Positions 46,065 through 56,059 of a stretch of DNA of 64,000 bases are shown here, in pieces. The notes below the pieces were generated by a model that saw only the letters and a program-made list of their open reading frames with translations, did no database searches and was not told the origin of the DNA. Made by a program: the position numbers and the translations under genes. This DNA comes from Caldanaerovirga acetigignens (GTDB lineage Bacteria; Bacillota; Thermosediminibacteria; Thermosediminibacterales; Thermosediminibacteraceae): assembly GCF_900142995.1 (NCBI RefSeq), contig NZ_FRCR01000010.1:1-64000 (forward strand). Direction: 5' to 3'. Each line of letters begins with the position of its first letter. Within the stretch, counting starts at the first letter, position 1.

Positions 46065-46085
46065 GGCAGATGAAATCCATCTGCC
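46065..46085 (-). terminator. Terminator of the cellobiose-type PTS operon
   Basis: GGCAGATG-N5-CATCTGCC stem followed on the minus strand by TTGTTTAG, 30 bp after the EIIA stop. Confidence 0.75.
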
Positions 46086-46113
46086 GTATTTCCCGAATTG
46101 GTACAAATAATCT

Positions 46114-46443
46114 TTATTCTCCTATTCTGCCATTTTTAAAAACTATTTCGTACAAACCTATCATCTCTTCTACTAAGTCTTTCGCCAACATAGCATTCAT
46201 TAAATGGTCTTGAGCATGTATCAAAAGTAGGGAAATCTCTTGCCTTTCTCCCTGCACTTCTTTTTGTATCAACTCTGTCTGGACGTGATGGGCTTCGATG
46301 ATTTCTTCTCCTGCCTTATTAATGCAATTTTTAGCCTCATCAAAATCCCCGTTCCTTGCATGTTTCAAGGCCTCAAAACAGAAACTTCGTGCATTACCTG
46401 CACGAGATATTATGGTAAAGACTATTTGTTCAGGGCTCATCAC
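46114..46443 (-). CDS. celC: PTS lactose/cellobiose-family EIIA
   Basis: 109-residue all-helical EIIA of the Lac family that accepts phosphate from HPr on a His (LIHAQDHLMNAMLAKDL, residues about 75-90). It passes the phosphate to the EIIB encoded three genes upstream. Last gene of the operon EIIB-EIIC-glycosidase-EIIA. Sugar specificity (cellobiose, chitobiose or related beta-glucoside) is inferred from the family. Confidence 0.94.
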   Translation of the reverse strand: MMSPEQIVFTIISRAGNARSFCFEALKHARNGDFDEAKNCINKAGEEIIEAHHVQTELIQKEVQGERQEISLLLIHAQDHLMNAMLAKDLVEEMIGLYEIVFKNGRIGE

Positions 46444-46475
46444 TCATCCTCCTATTTCCCAGCTAAATATTTTAG

Positions 46476-46504
46476 GCAGCCGGTCTTTTGATTCGACCGG
46501 CTGC
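46476..46504. terminator. Stable hairpin between the glycosidase and EIIA genes
   Basis: GCAGCCGGTC-N9-GACCGGCTGC. In the direction of the operon (minus) it is not followed by T's; on the plus strand it is (TTTTTTATTTTT). It may therefore act as an intercistronic stability element or partial attenuator for EIIA, and as a barrier to antisense transcription. Confidence 0.6.
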
Positions 46505-46522
46505 TTTTTTATTTTTCAAATA

Positions 46523-47926
<1,404 letters not shown>

Positions 47927-47938
47927 TTAAAATCCTCC

Positions 47939-49231
47939 TCAACTTTCTTTAATCGCAGGTTTCACTTCCTCCTCATAAGCATTTTCATCTGCTATTTTGA
48001 AAAAAGGATAGTATATAACAGCAGATAATATTACTAACACAATCTGCAATACAGCAATTCTCCAGCTCCCCTGTAAAAGACCACTAACAATTATAGGCGT
48101 TCCTAATGGCATCATTGCTCCCATCAACGGAGGCACAACGCCAATTGCAGTTGCAATATATGCTACTACTGAAAGAATTATAGGTGTTAGTATAAAAGGA
48201 ATGGCCATCAACGGATTTAATATAACTGGTGTGCCGAATATTATTGGTTCGTTTATCCCGCAGATGCCAGCTGCAATAGCAAGTTTCCCCAATGTCTTAT
48301 ATCTTTGGCTTTTTGCTTTAAACAACATCAACAAATTAAGTCCTAATGTCGCACCGGAACCGCCTAGAAGAGTATAGCACATAAGAAAGGCAAATCCCGG
48401 AATATTTTGCATTGGGAGTCCGGCATTAAAAGCTTCTAAGTTTTTAAGATCTAAAGCCATCCATATCGGCATCATCACTGATATAGCAACTAACATTCCA
48501 TGAAGCCCTACTAGCCACAAAAGGTGTGCAACAAACATCACTAGAACAAAAGCCCATATTGTTCCGCCTAACCCTTGTAAAGGTGTTTGAATAAATGAAT
48601 AGATAAAACTATGGATGCTTCCGTAAGAAGTATTTTCAAAAATAACCTTTATTGCTAGAACAACGGCGCTTATAATAAAACCGGGAATCAGGCCTGCAAA
48701 AGACTTCGTAATAGTAGGTGGCACTCCTTCAGGCATTTTTATTACAAGCCCCTTTTGTACCAAATATGCATAGAGTCTTCCTACAAAAATTCCGAGTATT
48801 ATCGAAACAAAAAGTCCCGTAGCTCCCAACCATTCGAACGAAATATAATTAGCAGTATTTCCATCTTTTTCAATAACCGCTAAAGGCGTAAGGACTAAAA
48901 ACGCAACTACTCCAAAAAGCCCTGCTGCCGGGCTGTCTACGTCAAATTTTTTCGCAGCCCCCCACGCTATTAAAAATACTCCAAGCAGCGAGATTATATC
49001 CGTTGTGAAATTTATTAATATTGAAAGATACTGTGATATTCCTGTTGATGTAACAAAAGTTTGATAAGGAGCAAAGGGCAAGTTCTTCAAAAGGGTGGCT
49101 ATAGCACCAACCAATATAATAGGCATTAATGATGTTAGTCCTTCCATAACTGAACCCAAATATTTATTGTTCGAGAAACTAGTAGCAACAGGCATAATCT
49201 TTTTTTGAAGTTCTTCTAAGTTAAATTTCAT
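47939..49231 (-). CDS. celB: PTS lactose/cellobiose-family EIIC permease
   Basis: 430-residue membrane permease with about ten hydrophobic segments. The sequence GGSGATLGLNLLMLFKAKSQRYK and then GINEPIIFGTPVILNPLMAIPF is the conserved substrate-site region of the Lac family EIIC. ATG 49231 has AAGGAGG upstream. Moves the sugar across the membrane for phosphorylation by EIIB. Confidence 0.95.
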   Translation of the reverse strand: MKFNLEELQKKIMPVATSFSNNKYLGSVMEGLTSLMPIILVGAIATLLKNLPFAPYQTFVTSTGISQYLSILINFTTDIISLLGVFLIAWGAAKKFDVDSPAAGLFGVVAFLVLTPLAVIEKDGNTANYISFEWLGATGLFVSIILGIFVGRLYAYLVQKGLVIKMPEGVPPTITKSFAGLIPGFIISAVVLAIKVIFENTSYGSIHSFIYSFIQTPLQGLGGTIWAFVLVMFVAHLLWLVGLHGMLVAISVMMPIWMALDLKNLEAFNAGLPMQNIPGFAFLMCYTLLGGSGATLGLNLLMLFKAKSQRYKTLGKLAIAAGICGINEPIIFGTPVILNPLMAIPFILTPIILSVVAYIATAIGVVPPLMGAMMPLGTPIIVSGLLQGSWRIAVLQIVLVILSAVIYYPFFKIADENAYEEEVKPAIKES

Positions 49232-49263
49232 TAAAAATTCCTCCTTCCTTTTATTTTAAAAAT

Positions 49264-49572
49264 CTACTTTTCGCCCATTATTTTCAAAGCAAACTCAAGC
49301 ACTTTTTCTCCGTTCATCATGCCATAGTCCATAGTATCAATAACTTCTATCGGAAATCTGTCTCCATATTTTTTCTTAAATTCATCCTTTTTAAATCGGA
49401 TTTGAGGCCCAAGCAGTAGTACGCTAACGTTTTCTATTTCTTTGTCCAAGCTTTCTCCTGAAGTAGCCGTTATCTCAACTTCTACCCCCCTTTCTTTAGC
49501 AGCTTTCTGCATTTTTGTTACCAGCAAACTAGTAGACATACCAGCGCCGCATACCAGCAGTATCTTTTTCAT
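49264..49572 (-). CDS. celA: PTS lactose/cellobiose-family EIIB
   Basis: 102 residues, starting KKILLVCGAGMSTSLLVTKM with the phosphorylated Cys8. First gene of the operon, behind the sigma-54 promoter, with CCTCC (minus GGAGG) ribosome-binding site. Confidence 0.95.
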   Translation of the reverse strand: MKKILLVCGAGMSTSLLVTKMQKAAKERGVEVEITATSGESLDKEIENVSVLLLGPQIRFKKDEFKKKYGDRFPIEVIDTMDYGMMNGEKVLEFALKIMGEK

Positions 49573-49617
49573 AAAATCCTCCCCCTTTTTTCTCTCTTCT
49601 TTGTAAATATATTTTGA

Positions 49618-49632
49618 GCAAATCTCGTGCCA
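49618..49632 (-). promoter_or_regulatory. Sigma-54 promoter of the PTS operon
   Basis: Minus strand TGGCACGAGATTTGC: GG at -24 and GC at -12 with exact spacing and near-perfect consensus. It lies 45-60 bp before the EIIB gene, and the divergent-neighbour regulator has a sigma-54 interaction AAA+ domain. Confidence 0.93.
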
Positions 49633-49646
49633 AATTAAAAAAGGCC

Positions 49647-49664
49647 CATTTTAGGCCTAAAATG
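49647..49664. promoter_or_regulatory. 18-bp perfect palindrome next to the sigma-54 promoter
   Basis: CATTTTAGGCCTAAAATG, 15 bp upstream of the -24 element. Candidate operator, for the LevR-like activator or for a separate repressor. Confidence 0.6.
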
Positions 49665-49687
49665 CCAGGTCTCTATAAAACCGTATT

Positions 49688-49732
49688 AAAGTGTATTATT
49701 AGTTCTTTGTTTGGATACTAAAAAGTGTATTA
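49688..49732. repeat. 11-bp direct repeat, possible activator binding sites
   Basis: AAAGTGTATTA at 49688-49698 and again at 49722-49732, 34 bp apart (about three helical turns), 55-115 bp upstream of the sigma-54 promoter. The position suits upstream activating sequences for the neighbouring enhancer-binding protein. Confidence 0.55.
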
Positions 49733-49733
49733 A

Positions 49734-52439
49734 CTAAAGTGAAAATACCAACTTCATTATCATAACACACTCTTGATCTGGAATTTTAATATTAAAATCT
49801 TTTTCAAAAGCAGCAATCGACTTTTTGACCAAATCGAATTTTTCTCTGTTACAATTTATAATCTCGTCAAAATTCATAATTAATGGCAATTCTTTTCCTT
49901 TCAATATCCTTTCAATAACACACGCAATATGAATTACTAATCCTATCATCACATCTTTGTTTAATAAAGCACCAGCGCTTATCAACCTCATGAAGAACTT
50001 TCTAAAAGAACTTATATAAACCTTCGAATTTATATCCAGGTTTTCATCAACTACTTGCGCCATATTATCAATTGCTTCAAAGTAATCCAATATCTCAAGT
50101 TTTTGTTGTAATTTATTTTTAAAATTTTTGTCAAATATTTGTGAGGTTGAGATATAAACCAAAGAACCATCTTCCGGATCTAGAGCACTTACAACTGCAA
50201 GAATGTTTCTTTCATTTTTAATCCGGTCTAGCTTGTTCTTAAAATCTTTTTTATTTTCTATTTTTAACGGAATCACATCGATACCTTTTTCTTTCAGCCC
50301 AAATTCCTTTTCTAATATTGTCTTCAACTTCACAGCCGTTCCTTCACCTGTTATACAGGCAGTGACAATGACGTTCTTCCCTATATCCCTACCATAATCC
50401 ACGCTATCCCTATAGATTCTCCCAACATAGGGGCTAAGGTTGACTACCGCATCGTATACCTCTTCCAGGGAAGCCCTCATTATGGCCTTCCTCGCAGCTT
50501 CGAGGACCATAGGAGTAGATACCATCTCTACAGTCTTTACCGGTATTCCCGTCCTCTCATATATCATATCGCCGAAAAGGACAAGGGAACCCATGTCGAC
50601 CAAAAGGAGAACTCCCCTTCCCCGATTCACCTTCCGCACTATATTCGTCAGGTTGTCAAGGGCTACTTCCGGTTTTTGGTCAAGGGGCATATTGTAACCG
50701 ACTACGATATCTTCGTCCAGGAGCCTGTTTGAAACATCCGCTATGGAGGTTGCAGCCGCCTCTCCGTGCATGGCCACGACGACGCCGACCCTCTCGTCCT
50801 TTTCCGCTTCCTCTTCTTCGAGGCACAAGAACATTGCCACAAATCCTACCTCATCTTCCGGAACTTTTATTGCGAATTCTTCCTCAATTTTTTCCCTTAA
50901 AAAATTCGCCACTTCGTACTCCTTTTCGTATACCTTCCTTATATTTTCCAGTTGATGGTTCACTATCTCCTTCCCGCTTTTTATCCTTTCTATGGAACTT
51001 GCCACATGCATCGAAAGGCCGTACAAAGTCTTATCAGCGAAAAACCTCCCAAGCTCCCTGCTTGCATAATCCAAAAACTCCCTCACGATATCGACTACCC
51101 TCTTGTCCACAACTTTGTAGAGTTCTTCTAAATCGTCATTAGCTAAATTTTTCATGAATTTTTTAAGATAAGTTTCTATATCGATGCTCATTATCAGCTT
51201 TATATCGCTTTCACTCAAACCCTTTTCCTCAAGAGCCCTCCTCTTTTCTTCCAAAGCCTCGTATAAATTGAAGATCTGCTTTTCTTGCTGGACAACGGGC
51301 GAAAAAGCTAAGGAAGAAAATTTGACGATTTCCCCCGTCACAAATTTGTCTATTTCATCCTTTAACTCCCTGTATTTCAAAAGCCCCTTTCTCACGTAAT
51401 CCGGCAAGTCTTCGGTGTGCACGCATAACTTATCGTCCCGCTTCATCATATATCCCAGATACGCCTTTGCAATGGAAAGTTTTATATCGCTTTTAAGTTG
51501 CCCTATGTTGCCAGGGCATTCATAAAGCAGCAAGGCCTTCAGCGCGTTAGAAGTTATGCTTATATCGGCCTTTACAACCGCCGCCTCCGCTTTAAAAAAA
51601 CTTTTTACGAGCTCAAACCTTTCCTCTACCGTCCTTTCCGAAAGGTTCGGCAGCTTTATAATCATCGGAATTCGCCTTATAAATGTCTTTAATAAAGCCG
51701 ATTCTATCGATTCGGTCGTAGCGCAGATAATCAGAACCTGCGCTTTGTGCTGGCTTTCGGTTTCACCGAGCCTACGGTAAAGTCCCTTGTCCATCAGGTA
51801 AAACAGCATCTCCTGACCCTCAGGTGGAAGCCTGTGAACTTCATCGAGAAAAAGAATGCCTCCGTCCGCTTTTTCCACAAGACCCGCTCTGTCCCTATCA
51901 GCACCGGTATAAGCGCCTTTTTTCACCCCGAAAAGCTGCGCCATCAAAAGCTGGGGGTTGTTGGCGTAATCGGCACAGTTAAAAACGATGAAAGGGGCGC
52001 TACTTTTTATCCTGCCAACTTCTTTTGCGAAATTGTACATGACTTCCGCGAACATGGATTTGCCGGTCCCCGTCTCGCCGAGCAATAGCGTATGAAGCCC
52101 GGAAGGCGGATAGATGATAGCTGCTTTTGCCTGCTGTACTGCATTTTTCAGGCTAAGATTAGCCCCAATTATCGCATCAAAGGAATCCCTTTCTATCCCG
52201 ATTGAACCACTAACTACAAGGTCGATCTCTTTCACTTTATACAAAACAGGCTTTCCCTCAACCTTTTCCACCTTTCCCTCCCTGTAAAGGGCATTCAAAT
52301 CGCTGGATGCATTGGTCCGCTGTATACCGAGGGCTTGAGCGATTTCCGTTGCTGAAACTCCGATTACCTCTCCCCTTTCGGCAAACTGCCTTTGACAAAG
52401 TTCCTTAAGGCATCTGTAAACCTTATCAATCCTCTTCAC
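49734..52439 (-). CDS. LevR/CelR-type sigma-54 activator with PRD and PTS domains
   Basis: 901 residues. A helix-turn-helix (ATEIAQALGIQRTNASSDL) is at residues 27-45. The sigma-54 AAA+ domain (about 80-330) has Walker A GETGTGKS, GAYTGADRD in the place of the GAFTGA loop, and LFLDEVHRLP. Then come PRD1 (about 430-540), an EIIA-Man-like domain (VVVAMHGEAAATSIADVSNR), an EIIB-like domain (VTACITGEGTAVKL) and PRD2 at the C-terminus. Phosphorylation by PTS proteins should tune its activity. The co-oriented operon downstream has a sigma-54 promoter, its obvious target. Confidence 0.93.
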   Translation of the reverse strand: MKRIDKVYRCLKELCQRQFAERGEVIGVSATEIAQALGIQRTNASSDLNALYREGKVEKVEGKPVLYKVKEIDLVVSGSIGIERDSFDAIIGANLSLKNAVQQAKAAIIYPPSGLHTLLLGETGTGKSMFAEVMYNFAKEVGRIKSSAPFIVFNCADYANNPQLLMAQLFGVKKGAYTGADRDRAGLVEKADGGILFLDEVHRLPPEGQEMLFYLMDKGLYRRLGETESQHKAQVLIICATTESIESALLKTFIRRIPMIIKLPNLSERTVEERFELVKSFFKAEAAVVKADISITSNALKALLLYECPGNIGQLKSDIKLSIAKAYLGYMMKRDDKLCVHTEDLPDYVRKGLLKYRELKDEIDKFVTGEIVKFSSLAFSPVVQQEKQIFNLYEALEEKRRALEEKGLSESDIKLIMSIDIETYLKKFMKNLANDDLEELYKVVDKRVVDIVREFLDYASRELGRFFADKTLYGLSMHVASSIERIKSGKEIVNHQLENIRKVYEKEYEVANFLREKIEEEFAIKVPEDEVGFVAMFLCLEEEEAEKDERVGVVVAMHGEAAATSIADVSNRLLDEDIVVGYNMPLDQKPEVALDNLTNIVRKVNRGRGVLLLVDMGSLVLFGDMIYERTGIPVKTVEMVSTPMVLEAARKAIMRASLEEVYDAVVNLSPYVGRIYRDSVDYGRDIGKNVIVTACITGEGTAVKLKTILEKEFGLKEKGIDVIPLKIENKKDFKNKLDRIKNERNILAVVSALDPEDGSLVYISTSQIFDKNFKNKLQQKLEILDYFEAIDNMAQVVDENLDINSKVYISSFRKFFMRLISAGALLNKDVMIGLVIHIACVIERILKGKELPLIMNFDEIINCNREKFDLVKKSIAAFEKDFNIKIPDQECVMIMKLVFSL

Positions 52440-52500
52440 CGTATCCCCCCCTTCAATGCTATTTTATCACAAGAAACGATGGTAATACACATTCATACAC

Positions 52501-52538
52501 AAAAATAAAACACCGCTTTTTATAAAAACAGAAGCGGC
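52501..52538 (-). terminator. Terminator after dedA
   Basis: CCGCTT-N13-AAGCGG hairpin followed on the minus strand by TGTTTTATTTTT. Confidence 0.7.
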
Positions 52539-52606
52539 ATCATACCACTAATAAGGCTTAATTTTCTAGCTGTAGTCGCCCCATCGTTTTTGGGTTTGAC
52601 TTCCAT

Positions 52607-53209
52607 TCAAATTTTTAATTTTTTCTTAACCAAAATGAGTCCCAAAATCAAAAAAATCAACGACCCTACAGTCATCGAATAGTAATCCATATAAAGCACA
52701 ACCTTATCCCAAGCATTCCCGGCTAATCTTCCCAGGAAAACCAGAACTGTATTCCAGATAAACGTCCCTATTACAGTTAGAAGTAAAAAGATATTCATTT
52801 TCATCCTTGCCATACCCGCAGGGACCGAGATTATGCTCCGCATGAAGGGTATAAATCTGCATATCAAAACGGCCTTGCTACCATATTTATCAAACCAGCG
52901 CCTTGCATTGCTTAAATCCTCTTTTTTTAAGCGGAACACCTTAAAAATCCCTCTGCTAAAAATTCTTTCTACCTTCTCAGTAGTGAACTTTCGCCCTATC
53001 TCATACAAAAAAATTGCACCCGCAACTGCTCCTAAAGTGGCAGATACGACGACCCCCCATACCTTCATATTCGTATAGACGGTTACAAAACCGCCAAAAA
53101 TAAGAATTACCTCGGAAGGTATGGGCGGAAAAATATTTTCTATTGCAATGAGAAAGAAGATGCCGGCATAGCCGTAATTGTTGATAATTTCTATGATAAA
53201 TTCCTGCAT
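52607..53209 (-). CDS. DedA-family membrane protein
   Basis: 200 residues, four to five hydrophobic segments. Family motifs: FFLIAIENIFPPIPSEVILIFGG, YEIGRKF, and RFIPFMRSIISVPAGMARM with the conserved Arg residues. DedA proteins are linked to membrane homeostasis and lipid-carrier flipping. It ends the row before the AT-rich accessory operon; the gap is about 60 bp. Confidence 0.92.
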   Translation of the reverse strand: MQEFIIEIINNYGYAGIFFLIAIENIFPPIPSEVILIFGGFVTVYTNMKVWGVVVSATLGAVAGAIFLYEIGRKFTTEKVERIFSRGIFKVFRLKKEDLSNARRWFDKYGSKAVLICRFIPFMRSIISVPAGMARMKMNIFLLLTVIGTFIWNTVLVFLGRLAGNAWDKVVLYMDYYSMTVGSLIFLILGLILVKKKLKI

Positions 53210-53268
53210 TGTATTTTATTTTCCTCCGGCTTTCCATTATTTTAGCCAAGTTATTTTTCCTTCCCTTT

Positions 53269-53643
53269 TTAAGAAACCGGACGCCTCTCGAAAAATAAAT
53301 TTATCGCCGATAAATCCTCATCGAACCCTTTATTAGTTTTTGATGCACCTTTCAATAATACATCCTTAATTTGCACGGGATTACCTGTCCTAAGCCAATC
53401 TTGAATATAATACACTAATGTTTTATAATCTCCTTGAGAATTAGTAGCCCTAACCACATCTTCAATCTGACTTATTATCGTTGGTTTTGTGACTCCATGC
53501 TTATGTGCAACTTTTTCGATAGCATTGCCGATTTCAATAAGATAAAAGATTTCTTCCTTATCTCTCCAGTTGTTGTCCTCAATGTATTTTTTATAGTAAT
53601 GTGATATCAAATCAAGACATGTCTCTATTTTTTTACTTGCCAT
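53269..53643 (-). CDS. Unrecognised protein, last gene of the AAA+ operon
   Basis: About 124 residues, predicted mainly helical, no membrane segment. The region IGNAIEKVAHKHGVTKPTIISQIEDVV looks like a helix-turn-helix, which could make it a DNA-binding component. ATG 53643 is preferred because AGGAGG lies ten bases upstream; the ATG at 53652 is too close to it. It follows the AAA+ gene by 33 bp and is probably co-transcribed. I do not recognise a family. Confidence 0.7.
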   Translation of the reverse strand: MASKKIETCLDLISHYYKKYIEDNNWRDKEEIFYLIEIGNAIEKVAHKHGVTKPTIISQIEDVVRATNSQGDYKTLVYYIQDWLRTGNPVQIKDVLLKGASKTNKGFDEDLSAINLFFERRPVS

Positions 53644-53676
53644 TTTTATCATTCCTCCTAATAAATTTTAATTTTT

Positions 53677-55026
53677 TTATAAAAACCCTAGATGTATTTT
53701 TTGGACCTTTTTTATTCCCGAATTGCCCTTCAGTATCTTTCCCGAGGCTCTTCTTATGTCTTCACAGGTAATAAGCCTCAAAGCTTTTATGTCGGCATTA
53801 TCAAGGTCAATGCGCTCGGCCTGCATTAACAGACAATTTTGAAGAAGCCGCCTTGCCTCCCGTCCGTTACCGTAATCATCGCTTTTAGCCCTTTCTTTAA
53901 AAAATTGTACGGCTACTTCTTCCCACCCCTCTTCCAGCTCTATATCTAAATTTTTTGCAAGAGTGTGGAATATCATCGGCATCTCTTTTTCCGGTGAGTA
54001 GGGGTAAAATTCAATAAAGAAAGTGATGCGCGACGCTATCCCCGGATTGCTCTTTAGCCAACCTCTAACCAAATTATGTTCTTCGGCGACACCTCCACCG
54101 TAGCCAGCGAAAATCACCAACTTATTGCAGTTCTTTGAAACATTTTCAAGCTGAACGCATAATTCTGCAAGTATCTCTTGCGAAAATGTATCCAAACCAA
54201 TTCCATCCGTCGCAGATACAGAGTAAATCTCATCCAAAAATATCACATCGTGTTCCTCAAACAATTTTTTCGTCATAGGCGCACTATGACCTACAAACTG
54301 TCCTTTGCAAAGCGTTACAGCGCTGCCGGAAATCATACGATTTCCCGGCAAAAGTCCTTCTTCGCAAAATATCTCTCCCATAATTTCCGCCAGGCGGGTC
54401 TTTCCCGTACCTGGTGGTCCGTAAAAAAGGAATATTGGAGCAAACTCAATGGGAGACAGGCCAAACTTTCGTCTTACCTTCCTTAACTTCAGCAATTTCA
54501 CAGCCTGAAGAATTATTTGTTTTTGTCCATCGAGTCCGTAAATCTCTTGGTTTAACCTATCGTAAGCAGATTTTTTTCTTTGCCCAGAGCTTTCTCTAGG
54601 ATTTCCGTCAAGCCCAATACTGCAATAATCCGTAGTTTCTACCTCCAATATTTCTCCGTCGCCTATTTCAATTCCTTCTAGTAGTTTTTCAAATATCACA
54701 TCGAGATCCTCTTCTACTTTATCTTCCAAATCGACTTTATAACCTTCCCCGCTTATAAAGGCAATTGTGATCATCCTCAACTCTTCCGAATCCGGACGCT
54801 CGATTATCGCTGAACAAAGTCTTTCAATTGCCGAGACGTCTTTAATCATCTCAAGAAATCTCCTGTATTTTTGCTTTTTCCTTTCAAGACCAAAAATTTC
54901 GTATATAAATTTTACATCTTCCTCTATCTTAGAAATCGGCAGTCCGGTTTTAATCGCTACCCTTATGCAAGCAGCCTTACTATCCCGATCAAGAGAATAT
55001 CTCCTTTTTTTATTTACCATCTTCAT
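53677..55026 (-). CDS. AAA+ ATPase, CbbX/SpoVK-like, in an accessory operon
   Basis: 449 residues. An unrecognised, charged N-terminal part (1-170) precedes an AAA+ domain with Walker A GPPGTGKT (about 204-211), the pore/substrate segment CKGQFVGHSAPMTKKLFE that corresponds to the YIGHTAP motif of CbbX/CfxQ, Walker B VIFLDEIY (about 262-269) and SRI as the arginine-finger region. ATG 55026 overlaps the upstream stop by one base. CbbX-type ATPases remodel partner proteins; here the partners would be the neighbouring unknown proteins. Confidence 0.85.
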   Translation of the reverse strand: MKMVNKKRRYSLDRDSKAACIRVAIKTGLPISKIEEDVKFIYEIFGLERKKQKYRRFLEMIKDVSAIERLCSAIIERPDSEELRMITIAFISGEGYKVDLEDKVEEDLDVIFEKLLEGIEIGDGEILEVETTDYCSIGLDGNPRESSGQRKKSAYDRLNQEIYGLDGQKQIILQAVKLLKLRKVRRKFGLSPIEFAPIFLFYGPPGTGKTRLAEIMGEIFCEEGLLPGNRMISGSAVTLCKGQFVGHSAPMTKKLFEEHDVIFLDEIYSVSATDGIGLDTFSQEILAELCVQLENVSKNCNKLVIFAGYGGGVAEEHNLVRGWLKSNPGIASRITFFIEFYPYSPEKEMPMIFHTLAKNLDIELEEGWEEVAVQFFKERAKSDDYGNGREARRLLQNCLLMQAERIDLDNADIKALRLITCEDIRRASGKILKGNSGIKKVQKIHLGFL

Positions 55027-55319
55027 CAATTCAACCCTCCATTATAATATTCCGACAGGGAGTCGGGGTTATATTTATCATAATACTCATAAGCTTTATA
55101 ATAAAGTTGAATGGGGGTTTTTATCCTCCTATGCTCTATCACGCTCTTATATTTGCGGTAATAATATACGGCTGCAGCGGAAAGATCTAAGTAATACCTG
55201 CCTTTCTTTTTTTGCGCTCCAAGTCTCTTCATTATGTTTATCGCCTCATGATACTTTAAATTTTTTCCGCAGGTAAGATAATAATAAATTACTCTAAAAT
55301 CAAAAGATGATATATTCAT
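55026..55319 (-). CDS. Tyrosine-rich protein of unknown function
   Basis: 97 residues, strikingly rich in Tyr (VIYYYL, AAVYYYRKYKS, YYKAYEYYDKY). LKYHEAINIMKRLGAQKKKGRYYLDL could be a small helical DNA- or protein-binding unit. GGGGGAGGG precedes the ATG. It overlaps the AAA+ gene start and is surely co-expressed with it. No family recognised. Confidence 0.7.
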   Translation of the reverse strand: MNISSFDFRVIYYYLTCGKNLKYHEAINIMKRLGAQKKKGRYYLDLSAAAVYYYRKYKSVIEHRRIKTPIQLYYKAYEYYDKYNPDSLSEYYNGGLN

Positions 55320-55355
55320 TGCTAAACCCTCCCCCTGCTAAATTTAATTTTTATT

Positions 55356-55784
55356 TCAATCTTGACCTTCATATCTTTTAATTTTCAACACTTTCCCCTC
55401 GCTATCAAACAAAGCTGTTATCTTAGTATCCGGTTTTAATTCAGGGTGACTCAAATAAAAGCGAGTTAGACCATCAATTCTACCTTTTACAGTCCTGTGA
55501 GTTTTTGCGGTTATCTTCTCTCCATAGTAATCTATAATTATCTCCTCGCCCAATGGCATCACCTTACCCACGCTACTTTTTGCCCCAAGGGTCAATATCC
55601 CAAATTTTACCTGTGTTTCCGTCAGTGTATGGATTGTAGTTTCATCTTCCTTTTTCCCTTGCATTCTTACGCTCTTTAACTTAACTGAATCAATACTCAG
55701 GTCTTCATTTTCAAGGTCTATATTGAACAAAAATTCCACTTCCAGAACTATAGAAGCTTTTACGTTTCTTTTTTTCACATTCAT
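55356..55784 (-). CDS. Unrecognised beta-rich protein, first gene of the AAA+ operon
   Basis: 142 residues from ATG 55784 (GGAAAGGAG upstream). Residues 1-60 look like beta strands with alternating hydrophobics (VKASIVLEVEFLFNIDLE). The C-terminal 60 residues (GEKITAKTHRTVKGRIDGL, FYLSHPELKPDTKITALF) resemble small barrel modules appended to nucleases and AAA systems, but this is an impression only. The frame is open to 55826 without a better start. First gene after a consensus promoter. Confidence 0.72.
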   Translation of the reverse strand: MNVKKRNVKASIVLEVEFLFNIDLENEDLSIDSVKLKSVRMQGKKEDETTIHTLTETQVKFGILTLGAKSSVGKVMPLGEEIIIDYYGEKITAKTHRTVKGRIDGLTRFYLSHPELKPDTKITALFDSEGKVLKIKRYEGQD

Positions 55785-55844
55785 TATGATCGCTCCTTTC
55801 CGTTTAATTTTTGCCATCTTTACCATAGTTTAATTTATAGATTA

Positions 55845-55873
55845 ATTATAGTTTGTATTTGTTAATTTGTCAA
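55845..55873 (-). promoter_or_regulatory. Consensus promoter of the AAA+ operon
   Basis: TTGACA (55868-55873), 17 bp, TATAAT (55845-55850) on the minus strand: both hexamers perfect. The operon is likely expressed constitutively unless repressed. Confidence 0.85.
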
Positions 55874-55942
55874 TATATATTTCTTGTTATCATGTATTTT
55901 TTTATCTTGTCTTCATTGTACATCTGCAATGCTTATTTAAAT

Positions 55943-55982
55943 AAAAAAAACACACTCCCTTCTTCACTAAAACCGGAGTGTG
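55943..55982 (-). terminator. Terminator between the methyltransferase remnant and the AAA+ operon
   Basis: CACACTCC-N16-GGAGTGTG stem, followed on the minus strand by TTTTTTTTATTT. It insulates the AAA+ operon from upstream transcription. Confidence 0.85.
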
Positions 55983-56059
55983 GTCAATAAATCAGCATGG
56001 GTCAAGTCTTGAGCTTCTTCTAGAATTAGGCTTACTTTTCGTAATATTCATTCTTCTAT

